DNA of 64,000 nucleotides from Cohnella sp. (GCA_028287445.1 JAQBPQ010000030.1:1-64000); one strand, 5' to 3'. Counted from the first letter of the stretch, positions 1-10,897 are shown. Notes: a model not told the origin generated them from the sequence alone. Made by a program: numbers and translations.

Positions 1-1498
1 CGTAATCGTTTTGCAGCTCTTTAATCGTATCGCGGCGCGAAACAAGCGCCTCTCGCTTCTGCTCCCAGCGACGGGAAGCGGCTTGCGCTTCCTCCAGCTT
101 GCGTTGCAGCTCAGATGACCTGGCGCCTTCCGCCACATAGCGGTCGCGCACTTCCGTCAGCGTCTTGGCCGCGGCGGCCAGCCGCTCTTCCACACGGGTT
201 CGCCGGGTTTCCATCTCATCCGACTGCTGGCGCCACTTGGCTTCCTCTTCTGCGATCCTCGTCATCCGTCGCTCCAGCATTTCGCGCTGGCCTTCGCCGT
301 AGCGGATTTCATTGCGGGCCTGCGCCATCGCGTTCATCACTTCAAAAAGCTCGGCCTTCAGCCGATTTTCGCCTTCTTCGCCGCTGTCGGCCAAAGCCAG
401 CTTTTCTTCTTCACCCGACAGCCTGTCCGTTAGCGAGGCTCGCTCAATCTCAGCCTGCGCACGTTTCTCGTTTAGTGTTTCGCTTTCCGACGAGGCCTGT
501 GCGAATCTCTCCTCTGTGGAAGCCAGAGACTCGAGCAGCCCTTCCCGATTGCGCTCCAGGTTCGTTCTCCGCTCATTCAGCAGCTCCCCGAACCCTTCCG
601 CTTTCTCCGTCTCTTCACTGCAGCGAAGGAGCTCATCTTGCAGCTTCGCCATCTCTTCTTCCAATCGGACGAGCGTCTGGCGATCCTCTTCCAACATCGC
701 GTCGTGGGAGCTGACGAATGTCGACAACACCGTCTCTTCGTCGCGAAGCGCAGCGAGTCGTTCGTTCAGCTCTTTCCATGAAGCGTGTACGCCTTCGATT
801 TGATGGACGTACAAAGCAATTTCCTTCAGCTTCAGCTCTTCTTTGAGCGTTTTAAACAACCCGGCTTTTTCCGACTGCTTCTTAAGCGGCCCGACTTGGC
901 TCTCCAGTTCGCTCACGAGATCGTGGATGCGCAACAGGTTGTTTTCCGTGTCTTCGAGTTTCTTTTGTGCTTCTTTTTTGCGGCTCTTGTATTTCACGAT
1001 ACCGGAAGCTTCTTCGAAAATGCCGCGGCGATCCTCGGACCGGCTACTGAGGATTTCTTCAATGCGCCCTTGCCCGATGATGGCATAAGCTTCTCTGCCA
1101 ATCCCGGTATCCATGAACAGCTCGGTAATATCTTTCAGCCGGCAAGCCTGCTTGTTGATCAAATATTCACTTTCGCCGCTGCGATGGACACGTCGGGTTA
1201 CGGTCACTTCGCTGAATTCCAAAGGAAGCGTCTTATCGGTATTATCAAAAGTCAGCGAGACTTCGCCGAAATTAACCGGCTTGCGCGAATCGCTTCCCGC
1301 GAAAATGACGTCCTGCATATTGCCGCCGCGCAAAGACTTCGCGCTTTGTTCGCCAAGCACCCAGCGGATTCCGTCGGAAATGTTGCTTTTGCCGCTGCCG
1401 TTGGGCCCGACGACGGCGGTGATTCCGCGACCGAGTTCCAGTTCGGTTCGATCCGCAAATGATTTGAAACCGGCAAGTTCGATTCTCTTTAAGTTCAT
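1..1498 (-). CDS. smc: Chromosome segregation protein SMC, N-terminal part (runs off window edge)
   Basis: Reverse strand from ATG at 1498 reads MNLKRIELAGFKSFADRTELELGRGITAVVGPNGSGKSNISD (Walker A); follows rnc as in the Bacillus rnc-smc order; not in the ORF track because it is open at the edge. Confidence 0.95.
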   Translation of the reverse strand, partial: MNLKRIELAGFKSFADRTELELGRGITAVVGPNGSGKSNISDGIRWVLGEQSAKSLRGGNMQDVIFAGSDSRKPVNFGEVSLTFDNTDKTLPLEFSEVTVTRRVHRSGESEYLINKQACRLKDITELFMDTGIGREAYAIIGQGRIEEILSSRSEDRRGIFEEASGIVKYKSRKKEAQKKLEDTENNLLRIHDLVSELESQVGPLKKQSEKAGLFKTLKEELKLKEIALYVHQIEGVHASWKELNERLAALRDEETVLSTFVSSHDAMLEEDRQTLVRLEEEMAKLQDELLRCSEETEKAEGFGELLNERRTNLERNREGLLESLASTEERFAQASSESETLNEKRAQAEIERASLTDRLSGEEEKLALADSGEEGENRLKAELFEVMNAMAQARNEIRYGEGQREMLERRMTRIAEEEAKWRQQSDEMETRRTRVEERLAAAAKTLTEVRDRYVAEGARSSELQRKLEEAQAASRRWEQKREALVSRRDTIKELQNDY

Positions 1499-1514
1499 CT
1501 GCTGCAATCACCTC

Positions 1515-2237
1515 TTATTCGGTCGTGGGTGGTGTTCGTGGCTGCGTGCTATCTGCGAGCAAACGCAGTGCTTGCGAGGCGGCTTGCTGTTCCGCTTCTT
1601 TTTTGGAGCGGCCGGCGCCCCGCCCGAGCGGCCGTTGGCCGACATGGACGACGGCGACGAATTCCCGGTCATGCGCGGGGCCGCGTTCTTCGACAATGTG
1701 ATAGTCCAACGGGCCATATCCCAGATGCTGCACTTTTTCCTGCAATTCGGTTTTATAGTCCTTCAGTGAAGCCTGTCCGTCACCCGGAAGAAGGGGGAAC
1801 AGATGGCTTTCCAGAAAACTTCGAACCGGCTCAAGCCCTTGATCGAGATAGAGCGCTCCGACAAACGCCTCGAAAGCATCCGCCAGCAAGGATGGCCGCG
1901 TGCGGCCCCCCGTTTGCTCCTCCCCTTTGCCGAGCAGCACGACTTGCCCGAAATCGAGCGCCTCGGCAAAACGGACAAGCGAAGGCTCGCATACGATGCT
2001 CGCCCGCAAACGGGTTAATTCGCCTTCCGGACGGTCCGGATATCGGCGGTATAAATATTCCGACACGGTCAGTTGCAGTACCGCGTCTCCGAGAAACTCC
2101 AGCCTTTCATTGTCCGAAGTCCGCACGCCTCTCTGCTCATTCACAAACGACGTATGAGTGAATGCTTGGCGGAGCAGTCCGGCGTTCCGAAAAACGACGC
2201 CCGTCCTTTCCTGCAGCTTACGAAAAGTGTCTTTCAT
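1515..2237 (-). CDS. rnc: Ribonuclease III (start at MKDTFRKL inside the longer ORF)
   Basis: [21 protein letters not shown] motif and C-terminal dsRBD. Confidence 0.95.
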   Translation of the reverse strand: MKDTFRKLQERTGVVFRNAGLLRQAFTHTSFVNEQRGVRTSDNERLEFLGDAVLQLTVSEYLYRRYPDRPEGELTRLRASIVCEPSLVRFAEALDFGQVVLLGKGEEQTGGRTRPSLLADAFEAFVGALYLDQGLEPVRSFLESHLFPLLPGDGQASLKDYKTELQEKVQHLGYGPLDYHIVEERGPAHDREFVAVVHVGQRPLGRGAGRSKKEAEQQAASQALRLLADSTQPRTPPTTE

Positions 2238-2325
2238 GCTTTGCCCTCCTGTTTCCCCGAAGCCCGCCGCAAATGGAAACGACGCAGACGGCATAAGCCG
2301 CCTGCGTCGCCCTATTCCGCGCCGA

Positions 2326-3567
2326 TTAGGCTTCGTATTTGCGCATGATGAGCGTGGCGTTATGACCGCCGAAGCCGAACGAATTCGACAAAGCGGTTCG
2401 AACGTTCGCCTGCCGCGCCTTGTTCGGCACATAATCGAGATCCAGTTCCGGATCCTGATTGTCCAAATTAATCGTTGGCGGAATGTCACCGTTCTGCAGG
2501 GTCATCACCAGAATGACCGATTCGATTCCTCCGGCCGCTCCGAGTAAGTGCCCCGTCATCGATTTGGTGGAGCTTACGGCCAGTGTATACGCGTGATTGC
2601 CGAATGCCTTCTTGATGGCGATCGTCTCCGATAGGTCGCCCACCGGAGTCGAGGTGCCATGCGCGTTAATGTAATCGATCTCTTCCGGCTCGATGCCTGC
2701 GTCCTTGATCGCCCGGGCCATCGAGCGCGCTGCGCCGTCCGGGTCCGGTTCGACCATATCGTAGGCGTCGCCGCTCATGCCATAACCGATTACTTCGGCG
2801 TATATCCGTGCGCCCCGTTTCTGAGCGTGTTCCAATGATTCCAAGATCATGACGCCGGATCCTTCGCCCATTACGAAACCGTCGCGGTCGACGTCGAAGG
2901 GGCGGCTCGCTTTTTCCGGCTCTTCGTTGCGTGTGCTCATTGCTCTCATGGAGCAGAAACCCGCCAAGCCGATCGGCCGGATCGTGGCTTCGGCGCCTCC
3001 GCAAATCATGGCGTCTGCATCGCCGCGTTGAATGATTTTGAAAGAGTCGCCGATGGAATGGGTACCCGTCGCACAGGCGGAGACCGCCGTTGTGTTCGGG
3101 CCTTTGGCACCGGTCAGCATGGATACTTGGCCGCTCGCCATATTGGCGATCATCATCGGAATGAAGAACGGGCTGACGCGGCGGGGACCTTTTTCCAAGA
3201 GAATCGTATGCTGCTCTTCCCAAGTGCCGAGGCCGCCGATACCCGAGCCGACGATAACGCCTACTCGCTCGGGATCCGCATTCTCTCCGATCTGGAGTCC
3301 GGAATCTTGGAGGGCCATCAGGCTGGCAACCGCGCCGAACTGCACAAAACGGTCCATTTTGCGCGTTACTTTCTTATCGAGACCAAACTCTTGCGGGTTG
3401 AAATTCTTGATCTCCGCCGCAATCTTCGTCGTATATTCGGACGTATCGAAGGCTTCGATACGACTGATGCCGGATTTTCCGGAGAGCAGATTATTCCAAA
3501 ACGCAGGTATATCGGAACCGAGGGAAGTGATAACTCCCATCCCGGTAACTACCACTCGGTGTGTCAA
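2326..3567 (-). CDS. fabF: Beta-ketoacyl-ACP synthase II
   Basis: [17 protein letters not shown]..., [34 protein letters not shown]. Confidence 0.97.
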   Translation of the reverse strand: MTHRVVVTGMGVITSLGSDIPAFWNNLLSGKSGISRIEAFDTSEYTTKIAAEIKNFNPQEFGLDKKVTRKMDRFVQFGAVASLMALQDSGLQIGENADPERVGVIVGSGIGGLGTWEEQHTILLEKGPRRVSPFFIPMMIANMASGQVSMLTGAKGPNTTAVSACATGTHSIGDSFKIIQRGDADAMICGGAEATIRPIGLAGFCSMRAMSTRNEEPEKASRPFDVDRDGFVMGEGSGVMILESLEHAQKRGARIYAEVIGYGMSGDAYDMVEPDPDGAARSMARAIKDAGIEPEEIDYINAHGTSTPVGDLSETIAIKKAFGNHAYTLAVSSTKSMTGHLLGAAGGIESVILVMTLQNGDIPPTINLDNQDPELDLDYVPNKARQANVRTALSNSFGFGGHNATLIMRKYEA

Positions 3568-3645
3568 AACCAGTTCACCTCTTCAGGGCTAAAGACGCTT
3601 TGAATGTGGAGAAGTCCCGTCTTACGAACGGGACCTTGGCCATCA

Positions 3646-3879
3646 TTACGAATGAGATTGTATGTAATTTACGACTTCTCCCACTGTGGTGATCTTCTCA
3701 GCATCCTCATCGGAAATCTCCAAGTCGAATTCGTCTTCGAGTTCCATCACGAGTTCGACCACGTCGAGAGAATCAGCGCCCAAGTCATCTTTGAAGTTCG
3801 CTTCGTTGGTCACTTCGGCCTCTTCCACTCCAAGGCGCTCAATGACGATGCGTTTCACGCGATCATAAACATCGGACAT
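3646..3879 (-). CDS. acpP: Acyl carrier protein
   Basis: [24 protein letters not shown]...[19 protein letters not shown] with DSL phosphopantetheine site; GGAGGTGAACCG SD before ATG. Confidence 0.97.
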   Translation of the reverse strand: MSDVYDRVKRIVIERLGVEEAEVTNEANFKDDLGADSLDVVELVMELEDEFDLEISDEDAEKITTVGEVVNYIQSHS

Positions 3880-3900
3880 CCGGTTCACCTCCCTTACCAT

Positions 3901-3929
3901 ATTATACGTGAATCATGGACAAAAAGCCA
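3901..3929 (-). promoter_or_regulatory. Putative sigma-A promoter for acpP
   Basis: -10 TATAAT (3901-3906), TGGCTT -35-like (3924-3929), 17-nt spacer, reverse strand. Confidence 0.45.
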
Positions 3930-3936
3930 TACAAGT

Positions 3937-4089
3937 AAGCGTAAACCGAGCCGTTCAGAAATGCAAGGACGGCACGCAGGTTTCGCGGCAACAGAAGCGT
4001 AAACCGAATCGCCGGATGAATCAAGGCGAGTGAAGTTTCGCGTCAAAAGAAGCGTAAACGAGCCCGGTGCGAAATGCAAGCGGTACCCC
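3937..4089 (-). repeat. Three tandem imperfect ~55-58 bp repeats (core CGGTTTACGCTTC on minus strand) with internal inverted repeats
   Basis: AAGCGTAAAC(C)GA at 3937, 3995 and 4050; shared (A)GTTTCGCG and GAAATGCAAG/GATGAATCAAGG segments. Confidence 0.75.
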
Positions 4090-4842
4090 CTACATGTACA
4101 TTCCGCCGTCCACATGGATCGTCTGGCCGGTCATGTAAGAGGCCGCGTCCGAAGCCAGATACAGCACACAGGAGGCGATTTCTTCCGGCCGCCCGATGCG
4201 GCCGAGCGGGATCTCGTTCTCCAGTTTCTCCTTCATGTCGGCAGGCAGCTTGTCGGTCATGTCCGTTCCGATAAACCCGGGAGCCACGGCGTTAACGGTA
4301 ATGTTCCGTGACGCCAGTTCGCGGGCGGCGGACTTGGTGAGGCCGATGACACCCGCTTTGGCGGCGACGTAGTTGGCCTGCCCGGCGTTGCCGAGAGTGC
4401 CGACGACGGAAGAGATGTTGATGATGCGGCCGGAACGCTGCTTCATCATGGAACGCGTGACGGCTTTGATGCCATTAAATACGCCCTTGAGGTTCGTCTC
4501 AATCACGGCATCGAACTCTTCTTCTTTCATCCGCATGATTAGATTGTCTCGGGTGATGCCGGCATTATTCACCAAAATATCCAGCTTACCGAATGTCCCA
4601 AGCACGCCGGCGACCATATCTTCGAACTCTGTGGGCTTACCTACGTTCGCTTTGACCATTATGGCTTTGCGTCCAAGCGCTTCGATCGCTTTCACGGTTT
4701 CCGCGGCGGCGGCTTCGCTGCCGGCGTAGTTAACCGCCACATCTGCGCCTGCTTCCGCCAACGCCACGGCGATCGCCCGCCCGATTCCCCGGGATGCGCC
4801 GGTAACCAGTGCCGTTTTGCCCGTCAAATCCCACATGGGCAT
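4090..4842 (-). CDS. fabG: 3-oxoacyl-ACP reductase, in-frame C-terminal part of ORF 4090..5781
   Basis: [25 protein letters not shown]..., [26 protein letters not shown] at 4852-4859, 9 nt before ATG. Confidence 0.95.
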   Translation of the reverse strand: MPMWDLTGKTALVTGASRGIGRAIAVALAEAGADVAVNYAGSEAAAAETVKAIEALGRKAIMVKANVGKPTEFEDMVAGVLGTFGKLDILVNNAGITRDNLIMRMKEEEFDAVIETNLKGVFNGIKAVTRSMMKQRSGRIINISSVVGTLGNAGQANYVAAKAGVIGLTKSAARELASRNITVNAVAPGFIGTDMTDKLPADMKEKLENEIPLGRIGRPEEIASCVLYLASDAASYMTGQTIHVDGGMYM

Positions 4843-5781
4843 CGTTGTCGGCCTCCTTTCGGTTGTTTCGCGTGCCGCGGCGGCCGTATTGATCGACACG
4901 ACCTGCACCGACTTGTCGATTTTGCGGATCAAGCCGGCCAGTACCGTACCGGAGCCGATTTCCACGAACGTGTCGACGCCTTGCCCGATCAGGCAACGCA
5001 CCGTGTCTTCCCAGAGCACGGGCGAGACGACTTGCTGAACAAGCAGCTGTCGGAGTTCTGTGCCGGCCGTCACAGGCTGCGCGGTGACATTGGCGACCAC
5101 CGGTACTGCGGCATCACGAAAATCCGCTTCCGCCAGTACGCCCGCCAGCCGATCGGCCGCCGGCTGCATAAGCGACGAATGGAAAGGCCCGCTCACTTCC
5201 AGCGGGATAACCCGCTTCGCGCCGGCTTCCTTGCCGCGCCGGGCGATGGCTGCCACGCCTTCCGCCGAGCCGGACACGACAATTTGGCCCGGGCAGTTGA
5301 TGTTGGCGAGTTCCACCCGGCCAACTGTAGCCGACACTTCGAGGCAGAGCGCTGCCAAAGGCTCGCGTTCCGCCCCCATAACGGCCGCCATGGCCCCTTG
5401 TCCGCCGGGAACGGCCTGCTCCATGAATTGTCCGCGCGCTCGTACCAGCCGAATGGCTTCTTCGAACTCGAGCACGCCGGCAGCGATGAGGGCGCTATAT
5501 TCACCTAAGCTGTGCCCGGCGACGTAATCCGGCTTCACTCCCTGCATTTTATATACCTCGAGGAGAGCAATGCTTGTCGCCAGCAATGCCGGCTGGGTGT
5601 TGGCCGTCTGCCGGAGATCCTCCTCCGGTCCTTCGAACGCGAGCTTGGTCAGCGGGAAACCAAGCGCAGCGTCCGCGCGGTCGAACACCTGTCGCGCAGC
5701 GTCCAGCTGTTCATAAGCGTCCTTTCCCATTCCGACCGATTGCGAGCCTTGGCCGGGAAATACGAATGCGATTTTGCCCAA
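4843..5781 (-). CDS. fabD: Malonyl-CoA-ACP transacylase portion; reads into fabG without a stop codon (full ORF 4090..5781, 563 aa)
   Basis: [19 protein letters not shown]..., [10 protein letters not shown]; ~313 aa full-length FabD. Confidence 0.92.
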
Positions 5782-5809
5782 CGTGTTCCCTCCCGTTATG
5801 CGGTCCGCC

Positions 5810-6811
5810 TTACAGAATCAGTACAGACGCTCCCCAAGTCAAACCGCCGCCGAAGCCTACCAGGAGCAGGCAGTCGCCTTCCTTTGCGCGCCCTTCCTCC
5901 ACCGCCTCGGCGAGCGCAAGCGGAATCGATGCCGAGGACACATTGCCGTACCGGTCAAGATTGATCACGCACTTGTCTTCCGGCAAATCCAGACGTTCCA
6001 TCGCGGATTGAATGATTCGAACGTTCGCCTGGTGGGGGATCAGCAGGTCGATGTCGTTTTTGCCGAGACCGGCTTTGGCCAGCGCTTCTTCCGCAGAGCT
6101 GCCCATTACCCGGACGGCGAATTTGAATACGTCTCGTCCGTTCATCTCCAAGAAATGGCGCCCCTCTGCCACGGATTGCGCCGTGGACGGAATTCTGGAT
6201 CCGCCTCCGGCCATTCGAAGCAGTTCGCCTCCCGACCCGTCGGCACCCAGCACGAAAGAGCGGAATCCGCGGCCTTCCGCCACTTCGCCCACCACAACGG
6301 CGCCGGCACCGTCTCCGAACAGAATGCAGGTATTGCGATCCGAATAGTCCGTAATACGGGAAAGACACTCCGCTCCTACAACAAGGATATGGCGGTACAT
6401 GCCGGTTTTGATGAAGCCTGTTGCGGTCGCGAGGGCGTAAATGAATCCGGTGCAGGCTGCCGACAGATCAAATGCAGCCGACTGCTTCGCCCCGAGCCGT
6501 TCCTGCAGCAAGCAGGCGGTCGAAGGAAAAAACATGTCCGGAGTAATCGTGGCGACAATGATGAGGTCCAACTGGTCGGCCGTCAAGCCTGCTGCTTGGA
6601 GCGCTCGGAGCGAAGCTTCGTACGCAAGATCCGACGTCGCTTGGGCCGGATCTGCTATTCTCCGCTCCCGGATGCCTGTCCGACTCACAATCCATTCGTC
6701 GTTGGTCTCCACCATTTGTTCCAAATCTTGATTGGTCAATCGGCGTTCCGGAACGTATTTGCCGGTTCCTAGAATGCCTACGGGTATTTCTCGCATCGTT
6801 TTTTGTCTCAC
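5810..6811 (-). CDS. fabH: Beta-ketoacyl-ACP synthase III
   Basis: [42 protein letters not shown]; start may be MREIPV at 6796. Confidence 0.96.
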   Translation of the reverse strand: MRQKTMREIPVGILGTGKYVPERRLTNQDLEQMVETNDEWIVSRTGIRERRIADPAQATSDLAYEASLRALQAAGLTADQLDLIIVATITPDMFFPSTACLLQERLGAKQSAAFDLSAACTGFIYALATATGFIKTGMYRHILVVGAECLSRITDYSDRNTCILFGDGAGAVVVGEVAEGRGFRSFVLGADGSGGELLRMAGGGSRIPSTAQSVAEGRHFLEMNGRDVFKFAVRVMGSSAEEALAKAGLGKNDIDLLIPHQANVRIIQSAMERLDLPEDKCVINLDRYGNVSSASIPLALAEAVEEGRAKEGDCLLLVGFGGGLTWGASVLIL

Positions 6812-7797
6812 TTTCCGCCGAATTCGCCCTTAATCGCTGATACGAGCCCTCCGGTGAGCGCCGTCCGAGTCTGGCGGATCGCCGTCATCATCGCTTGGAC
6901 ATCGGATGATCCGTGTCCTTTCACCACGAGGCCGTTCAGTCCGAGCAGCGGCGCTCCGTTGTATTCATTGTAATCCAGTTTCTGCTTGACCCGTCGAAAG
7001 CTTGGTTTCAGCATGGCGGCCGCCAGTTTGGATTTCCAGGAAGCGGTCATCTCTTGGCGCAAAACCTTAAAAATAATGTCCGCGACGCCTTCGATCGCCT
7101 TTAGCATGACGTTGCCCGAAAATCCGTCGCATACGAGCACATCGCAGGCCCCGTCCAGCACATCACGAGATTCGACATTGCCGACAAAATAGATCGGCGC
7201 GTTCTCCAGCAGCTTGAATGCCGCTTTCGTGAGCTCATTGCCCTTGGCCGCTTCGGTGCCGACATTGAGCAGACCGACCCGCGGCTTAGACATCCCATGC
7301 GTTTTTTGACGATACAGGCTGCCCATCAAAGCGTATTGCAGCAAATTCTCCGGTTTGGCGTCCATATTGGCGCCGAGATCCAACGCCAGCACTCCTACAT
7401 TATCAAGAGTCGGCAGCATCGGAGCAAGCCCCGGACGATCGATCCCGGGAAGCCTCCCTACCACGAGCAGGCCTGTGGCCATCAACGCGCCGGTGTTGCC
7501 GGCCGAGATCATGGCGTCTGCCGAGCCTTCCTTCACCATTCGGCCGGCAACCACCATCGAGGAGGCGGTTTTACGACGGACTGCTCGTACGGGCTCTTCG
7601 TCCGCCTCGATGACTTCCGGCGCTTCTTCTAGGGAAACATTGGAGGGCATGCGGCCTGATAGAAACGGTCTGATCGCTTCCGTTCGGCCGACGAGAACAA
7701 ACTGCGTGTCCGGCCATTCCGCGGCGGCTTGCAGCACCGCTTCCGTTTGGGCTCGCGGCGCGTGATCGCCGCCCATGGCATCTATGGCGATTTTCAA
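6808..7797 (-). CDS. plsX: Phosphate acyltransferase PlsX
   Basis: MKIAIDAMGGDHAPRAQTEAV, SAGNTGALMATGLLVVGRLPGIDRPGLAP; short overlaps with fabH and fapR. Confidence 0.96.
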   Translation of the reverse strand: MKIAIDAMGGDHAPRAQTEAVLQAAAEWPDTQFVLVGRTEAIRPFLSGRMPSNVSLEEAPEVIEADEEPVRAVRRKTASSMVVAGRMVKEGSADAMISAGNTGALMATGLLVVGRLPGIDRPGLAPMLPTLDNVGVLALDLGANMDAKPENLLQYALMGSLYRQKTHGMSKPRVGLLNVGTEAAKGNELTKAAFKLLENAPIYFVGNVESRDVLDGACDVLVCDGFSGNVMLKAIEGVADIIFKVLRQEMTASWKSKLAAAMLKPSFRRVKQKLDYNEYNGAPLLGLNGLVVKGHGSSDVQAMMTAIRQTRTALTGGLVSAIKGEFGGK

Positions 7798-8387
7798 TGG
7801 GATCCGCCCCCTTCATGTTCTGAGTCACCTGCCGAGCGGTAAATCACGAAATTCCCTTGAAACACCATCTCTTCTCCCACGTAAGTGAATACTTCCACTT
7901 TGGCTTTTCCTTTAACGGCGCCGCTGGAACGGACATACGCTTTGGCAATGCACTTCTCCGCCAATCGCGCAGGCCGGATAAACCGAATGTCGGCGGAAGC
8001 CGTCAACGCGATCTCATCATTGATGACCGCCACGGCCAGCGAGTTCGCTTGCGCGAATACGTGATGGCCGCGGGCGATGCCGCTCCGGGAAAACACATGT
8101 TCTTCGCGTATTTCAAAAATCGAAATCCCACTCTTATCGAGCTGTAAATCCACAATGTCTCCGATCACTTCATGCAGCGGCAAAGACCGGACGGGATCGT
8201 ACGAACGCTCCGCCATCATCTTCAGCCGTTCCCGCAGTTCCGGAATAGCCAGCTCAAGACGGTCCAGCCGGATCGTCTGGATGCTGACCTTGAGCTGACG
8301 GGTAAGCTCGCGGTCGGTGAGAAACGGATTCTCCTCGATCAGTCGGCTGAGTTGCTGGTGACGTTGACGTTTGGGAATACGTTCCAC
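7794..8387 (-). CDS. fapR: Fatty-acid biosynthesis transcriptional regulator FapR (start proposed at GTG 8387)
   Basis: VERIPKRQRHQQLSRLIEENPFLTDRELTRQLKVSIQTIRLDRLEL; the 223-aa ORF start at 8465 lies in the promoter/operator. Confidence 0.9.
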   Translation of the reverse strand: MERIPKRQRHQQLSRLIEENPFLTDRELTRQLKVSIQTIRLDRLELAIPELRERLKMMAERSYDPVRSLPLHEVIGDIVDLQLDKSGISIFEIREEHVFSRSGIARGHHVFAQANSLAVAVINDEIALTASADIRFIRPARLAEKCIAKAYVRSSGAVKGKAKVEVFTYVGEEMVFQGNFVIYRSAGDSEHEGGGSH

Positions 8388-8419
8388 CTTCACCACCGCT
8401 TTCTTTGTCAGGAATTGGT

Positions 8420-8469
8420 TTAATACCTGGTGCCAAAGAGAGTATAAAGAAAAACGCGCCCGCATGCAA
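8420..8469 (-). promoter_or_regulatory. fapR promoter with overlapping FapR operator
   Basis: Reverse strand TTGCAT-17 nt-TATACT followed by TTGGCACCAGGTATTAA (8420-8436), reads TTAATACCTGGTGCCAA on +, close to FapR box TTAGTACCTRGTACTAA. Confidence 0.75.
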
Positions 8470-8549
8470 TCGACGGAAGGCTTCGAGAGAACCGAACTCT
8501 AGAGTCCATACTCGCCGATCCGTCGCTCACGCAGGACGCGTCAGTTATC

Positions 8550-8723
8550 TTATTGCTTAATGATTTCGCGAGATTTGTAAGTGCCGCAAACCTTGCAAAC
8601 GCGGTGCGCCAGCTTCAGCTCGCCGCATTGATCGCATTTCACCATGCCCGGAACGACCAATTTGAAGTGTGTCCGGCGCTTATTTTTGCGGGCTTTCGAT
8701 GTTTTTCCAAAAGGAACTGCCAT
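8550..8723 (-). CDS. rpmF: 50S ribosomal protein L32 (zinc-ribbon form)
   Basis: Reverse strand [57 protein letters not shown], two CxxC; missing from ORF track. Confidence 0.95.
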   Translation of the reverse strand: MAVPFGKTSKARKNKRRTHFKLVVPGMVKCDQCGELKLAHRVCKVCGTYKSREIIKQ

Positions 8724-8779
8724 GTTCCCACCTCCTTATCCAATTACGAATGCCGCCGAGGCGCGAAGCCGGCTGCGGA

Positions 8780-9292
8780 TCACTCGGGTTTGTACCAGTC
8801 CTGAAGCGCTTCAAGGCGCGGATCGAGCCGCTCTGTGTTGCAGTTGCAGGCTTGTTCATTCCGGTTCGTTCCGCACTCCGGGCACAGGCCTTTGCAGTCT
8901 TCGCTGCAAATCGGCGCGAGAGGCAAATGAACCAACAACTCTTCCTCCATAAAAGGACGCAAATCGATCCGTTCTCCCGTTACCGGCACGAAATCGACGT
9001 CTTCGTCCGGCTCTGGATCCGATTCTTTCATTACTTGAAACTGTTCCTCAAACGGAATGACGAACGGTTCGTCGATCGGGGTCAGGCATCGCGAGCAAAG
9101 CAGACGAAGCTTGCATGAAAGCTCGCCGGTCACTCCGATTCTTCCGTTCAATGCATGTGCCGTTAACCGATATTCCAGCGGACTGAGCGGAATTACATCC
9201 CGCACGTCACGGAACCGCTCCGCCAAATCGAAGGAACCTTGGAACTCCTCCGGCTCACGCCTGGACAGAAGTTCTTGGACATGAAGAAACAT
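8780..9292 (-). CDS. yceD: YceD/DUF177 family protein (start at MFLHVQELL)
   Basis: LLCSRCLTPIDEPF...CKGLCPECGTNRNEQACNC; adjacent to rpmF. Confidence 0.88.
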   Translation of the reverse strand: MFLHVQELLSRREPEEFQGSFDLAERFRDVRDVIPLSPLEYRLTAHALNGRIGVTGELSCKLRLLCSRCLTPIDEPFVIPFEEQFQVMKESDPEPDEDVDFVPVTGERIDLRPFMEEELLVHLPLAPICSEDCKGLCPECGTNRNEQACNCNTERLDPRLEALQDWYKPE

Positions 9293-9502
9293 AGGGATCA
9301 CTCCAAACAAACAAAAATTATTATATCGGTGCGAGCCGCCTTTTGTCAATGTTTGAGAAAGTTTACGTTGGCTAAAGTGTACAGCAAAAGAAACTTTTTG
9401 TACAAATTTCCGCCAACTGCGGTCGCTCATCTCTGACTTTCTTCGAGCGGCCGGCACGTGATATACTCTACCCCAAATCAATCCCACTTCAAGGAGACTG
9501 CC

Positions 9503-10744
9503 ATGCGAACGGTCGGCGTCATTGTAGAATACAACCCGCTTCACAACGGTCATCTCTATCATTTACAACAATCGAAAAAAATAACGGATGCTGACGCGGT
9601 GATCGCGGTCATGAGCGGCCATTTTTTGCAGCGCGGCGAGCCGGCCCTGGCGGACAAATGGGCCCGCACGGAGATGGCCCTGCAGGCCGGATGCGATCTC
9701 GTGCTGGAACTGCCCGTCGCCTATAGCGCACAGCCCGCGCAATGGTTCGCCTACGGGGCGGTTGCCTTGCTGGATGCGACAGGGATCGTGGACGCACTTT
9801 GCTTCGGCAGCGAAAGCGGCGATTTGCAAGCCCTCGACGCCGCGGCCCAGGCCTTGACGGATGAACCCGAGGCGCTGGCGGTACGCTTGTCTTCACTGCT
9901 CAAGGAAGGCCGCCCGTTTCCTTCCGCGTACACGGCCGCCGCTCAACAACTTTTGGCCGCCAGAGGGCACGCCGATCTCGCTTTCACGCTGGAGCAGCCC
10001 AATCATACGCTCGGGCTTCATTATTTGATTGCACTCCGGCAACTGGGAAGTCGGATCGTGCCCTATACGATCTCCCGCGAAAAGTCCGGCTACGGCCAAA
10101 CGGAGATTACCGACGGCGCTATTGCCAGCGCCACGGCCGTTCGTCGGCTGCTCGCGGAATCCGGTTCTTGGGCGCGCCTCACACCGTACGTGCCGGCGTC
10201 AACCCTCGAGATCTTGATCCGGGAAGCCGAGGCCGGACGCGCCCCGTTAGATTGGGAATCCTTTGCCAGACCTCTGTTTCATGAACTGCTGCGGACTGAA
10301 TCCGCGGAGTTGGCCGTATTCGCCGAAGTGACGGAAGGACTGGAGCACCGGATTCGGCGGGCGATTCCGGAATTGAGTCAGTTCAGCGTGGGTGCACTGC
10401 TGGATCGTTTAAAAACCAAACGTTATACACGAACCAAACTGCAGCGGACGCTGCTTCGGATTTTGCTCGGCCACCGCAAAGAGCAGCTCACCCCGGCGAG
10501 ACTGGCCGCCGGAGTTGAATACATCCGCGTACTCGGTTTTAGCTCCAAAGGCCGGGCGCAGCTGCATGAAATGCGAACTCGCGCATCCGTGCCCGTTGTC
10601 ACTAGTGCCGCACGCGGGAACTGGGAGTACCTGAAGATGGATACCCGCGCGTCGGCTGTGTATGCGCTCGCCTTTCGAGACCCGGACTCCGCAGCGGTGA
10701 TCCGCGATTTCACAATGCCGCCCATTCGGCTTGACCCGGAGTAA
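9503..10744 (+). CDS. tmcAL: tRNA(Met) cytidine acetate ligase (YlbM family)
   Basis: MRTVGVIVEYNPLHNGHLYHLQQSK nucleotidyltransferase HxGH-like motif; next to yceD-rpmF. Confidence 0.92.
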   Translation: MRTVGVIVEYNPLHNGHLYHLQQSKKITDADAVIAVMSGHFLQRGEPALADKWARTEMALQAGCDLVLELPVAYSAQPAQWFAYGAVALLDATGIVDALCFGSESGDLQALDAAAQALTDEPEALAVRLSSLLKEGRPFPSAYTAAAQQLLAARGHADLAFTLEQPNHTLGLHYLIALRQLGSRIVPYTISREKSGYGQTEITDGAIASATAVRRLLAESGSWARLTPYVPASTLEILIREAEAGRAPLDWESFARPLFHELLRTESAELAVFAEVTEGLEHRIRRAIPELSQFSVGALLDRLKTKRYTRTKLQRTLLRILLGHRKEQLTPARLAAGVEYIRVLGFSSKGRAQLHEMRTRASVPVVTSAARGNWEYLKMDTRASAVYALAFRDPDSAAVIRDFTMPPIRLDPE

Positions 10745-10821
10745 CCGTGCAAGACCCTCCCCATTACTCCCCCTCAACTACCAGACTAGCAGTCAGAGTA
10801 GATCAGAGCCAAAGTGGGGTT

Positions 10822-10897
10822 CTGCAACCTCGAAAAACGGTTATAGTGTGCGTTTCACTCTGATTTTGGCCTGCACCTTCCTACACTGCGGTTGCAG
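10822..10897. repeat. Intergenic inverted-repeat structure CTGCAACC...GGTTGCAG with nested CACTGC-GGTT-GCAGTG hairpin
   Basis: CTGCAACC 10822-10829, GGTTGCAG 10890-10897; hairpin 10884-10899. Confidence 0.5.

Noticed and set aside
115-1769. Overlapping plus-strand ORFs at window start
   Set aside because: Antisense to smc/rnc; Ser/Arg-rich shadow translations.
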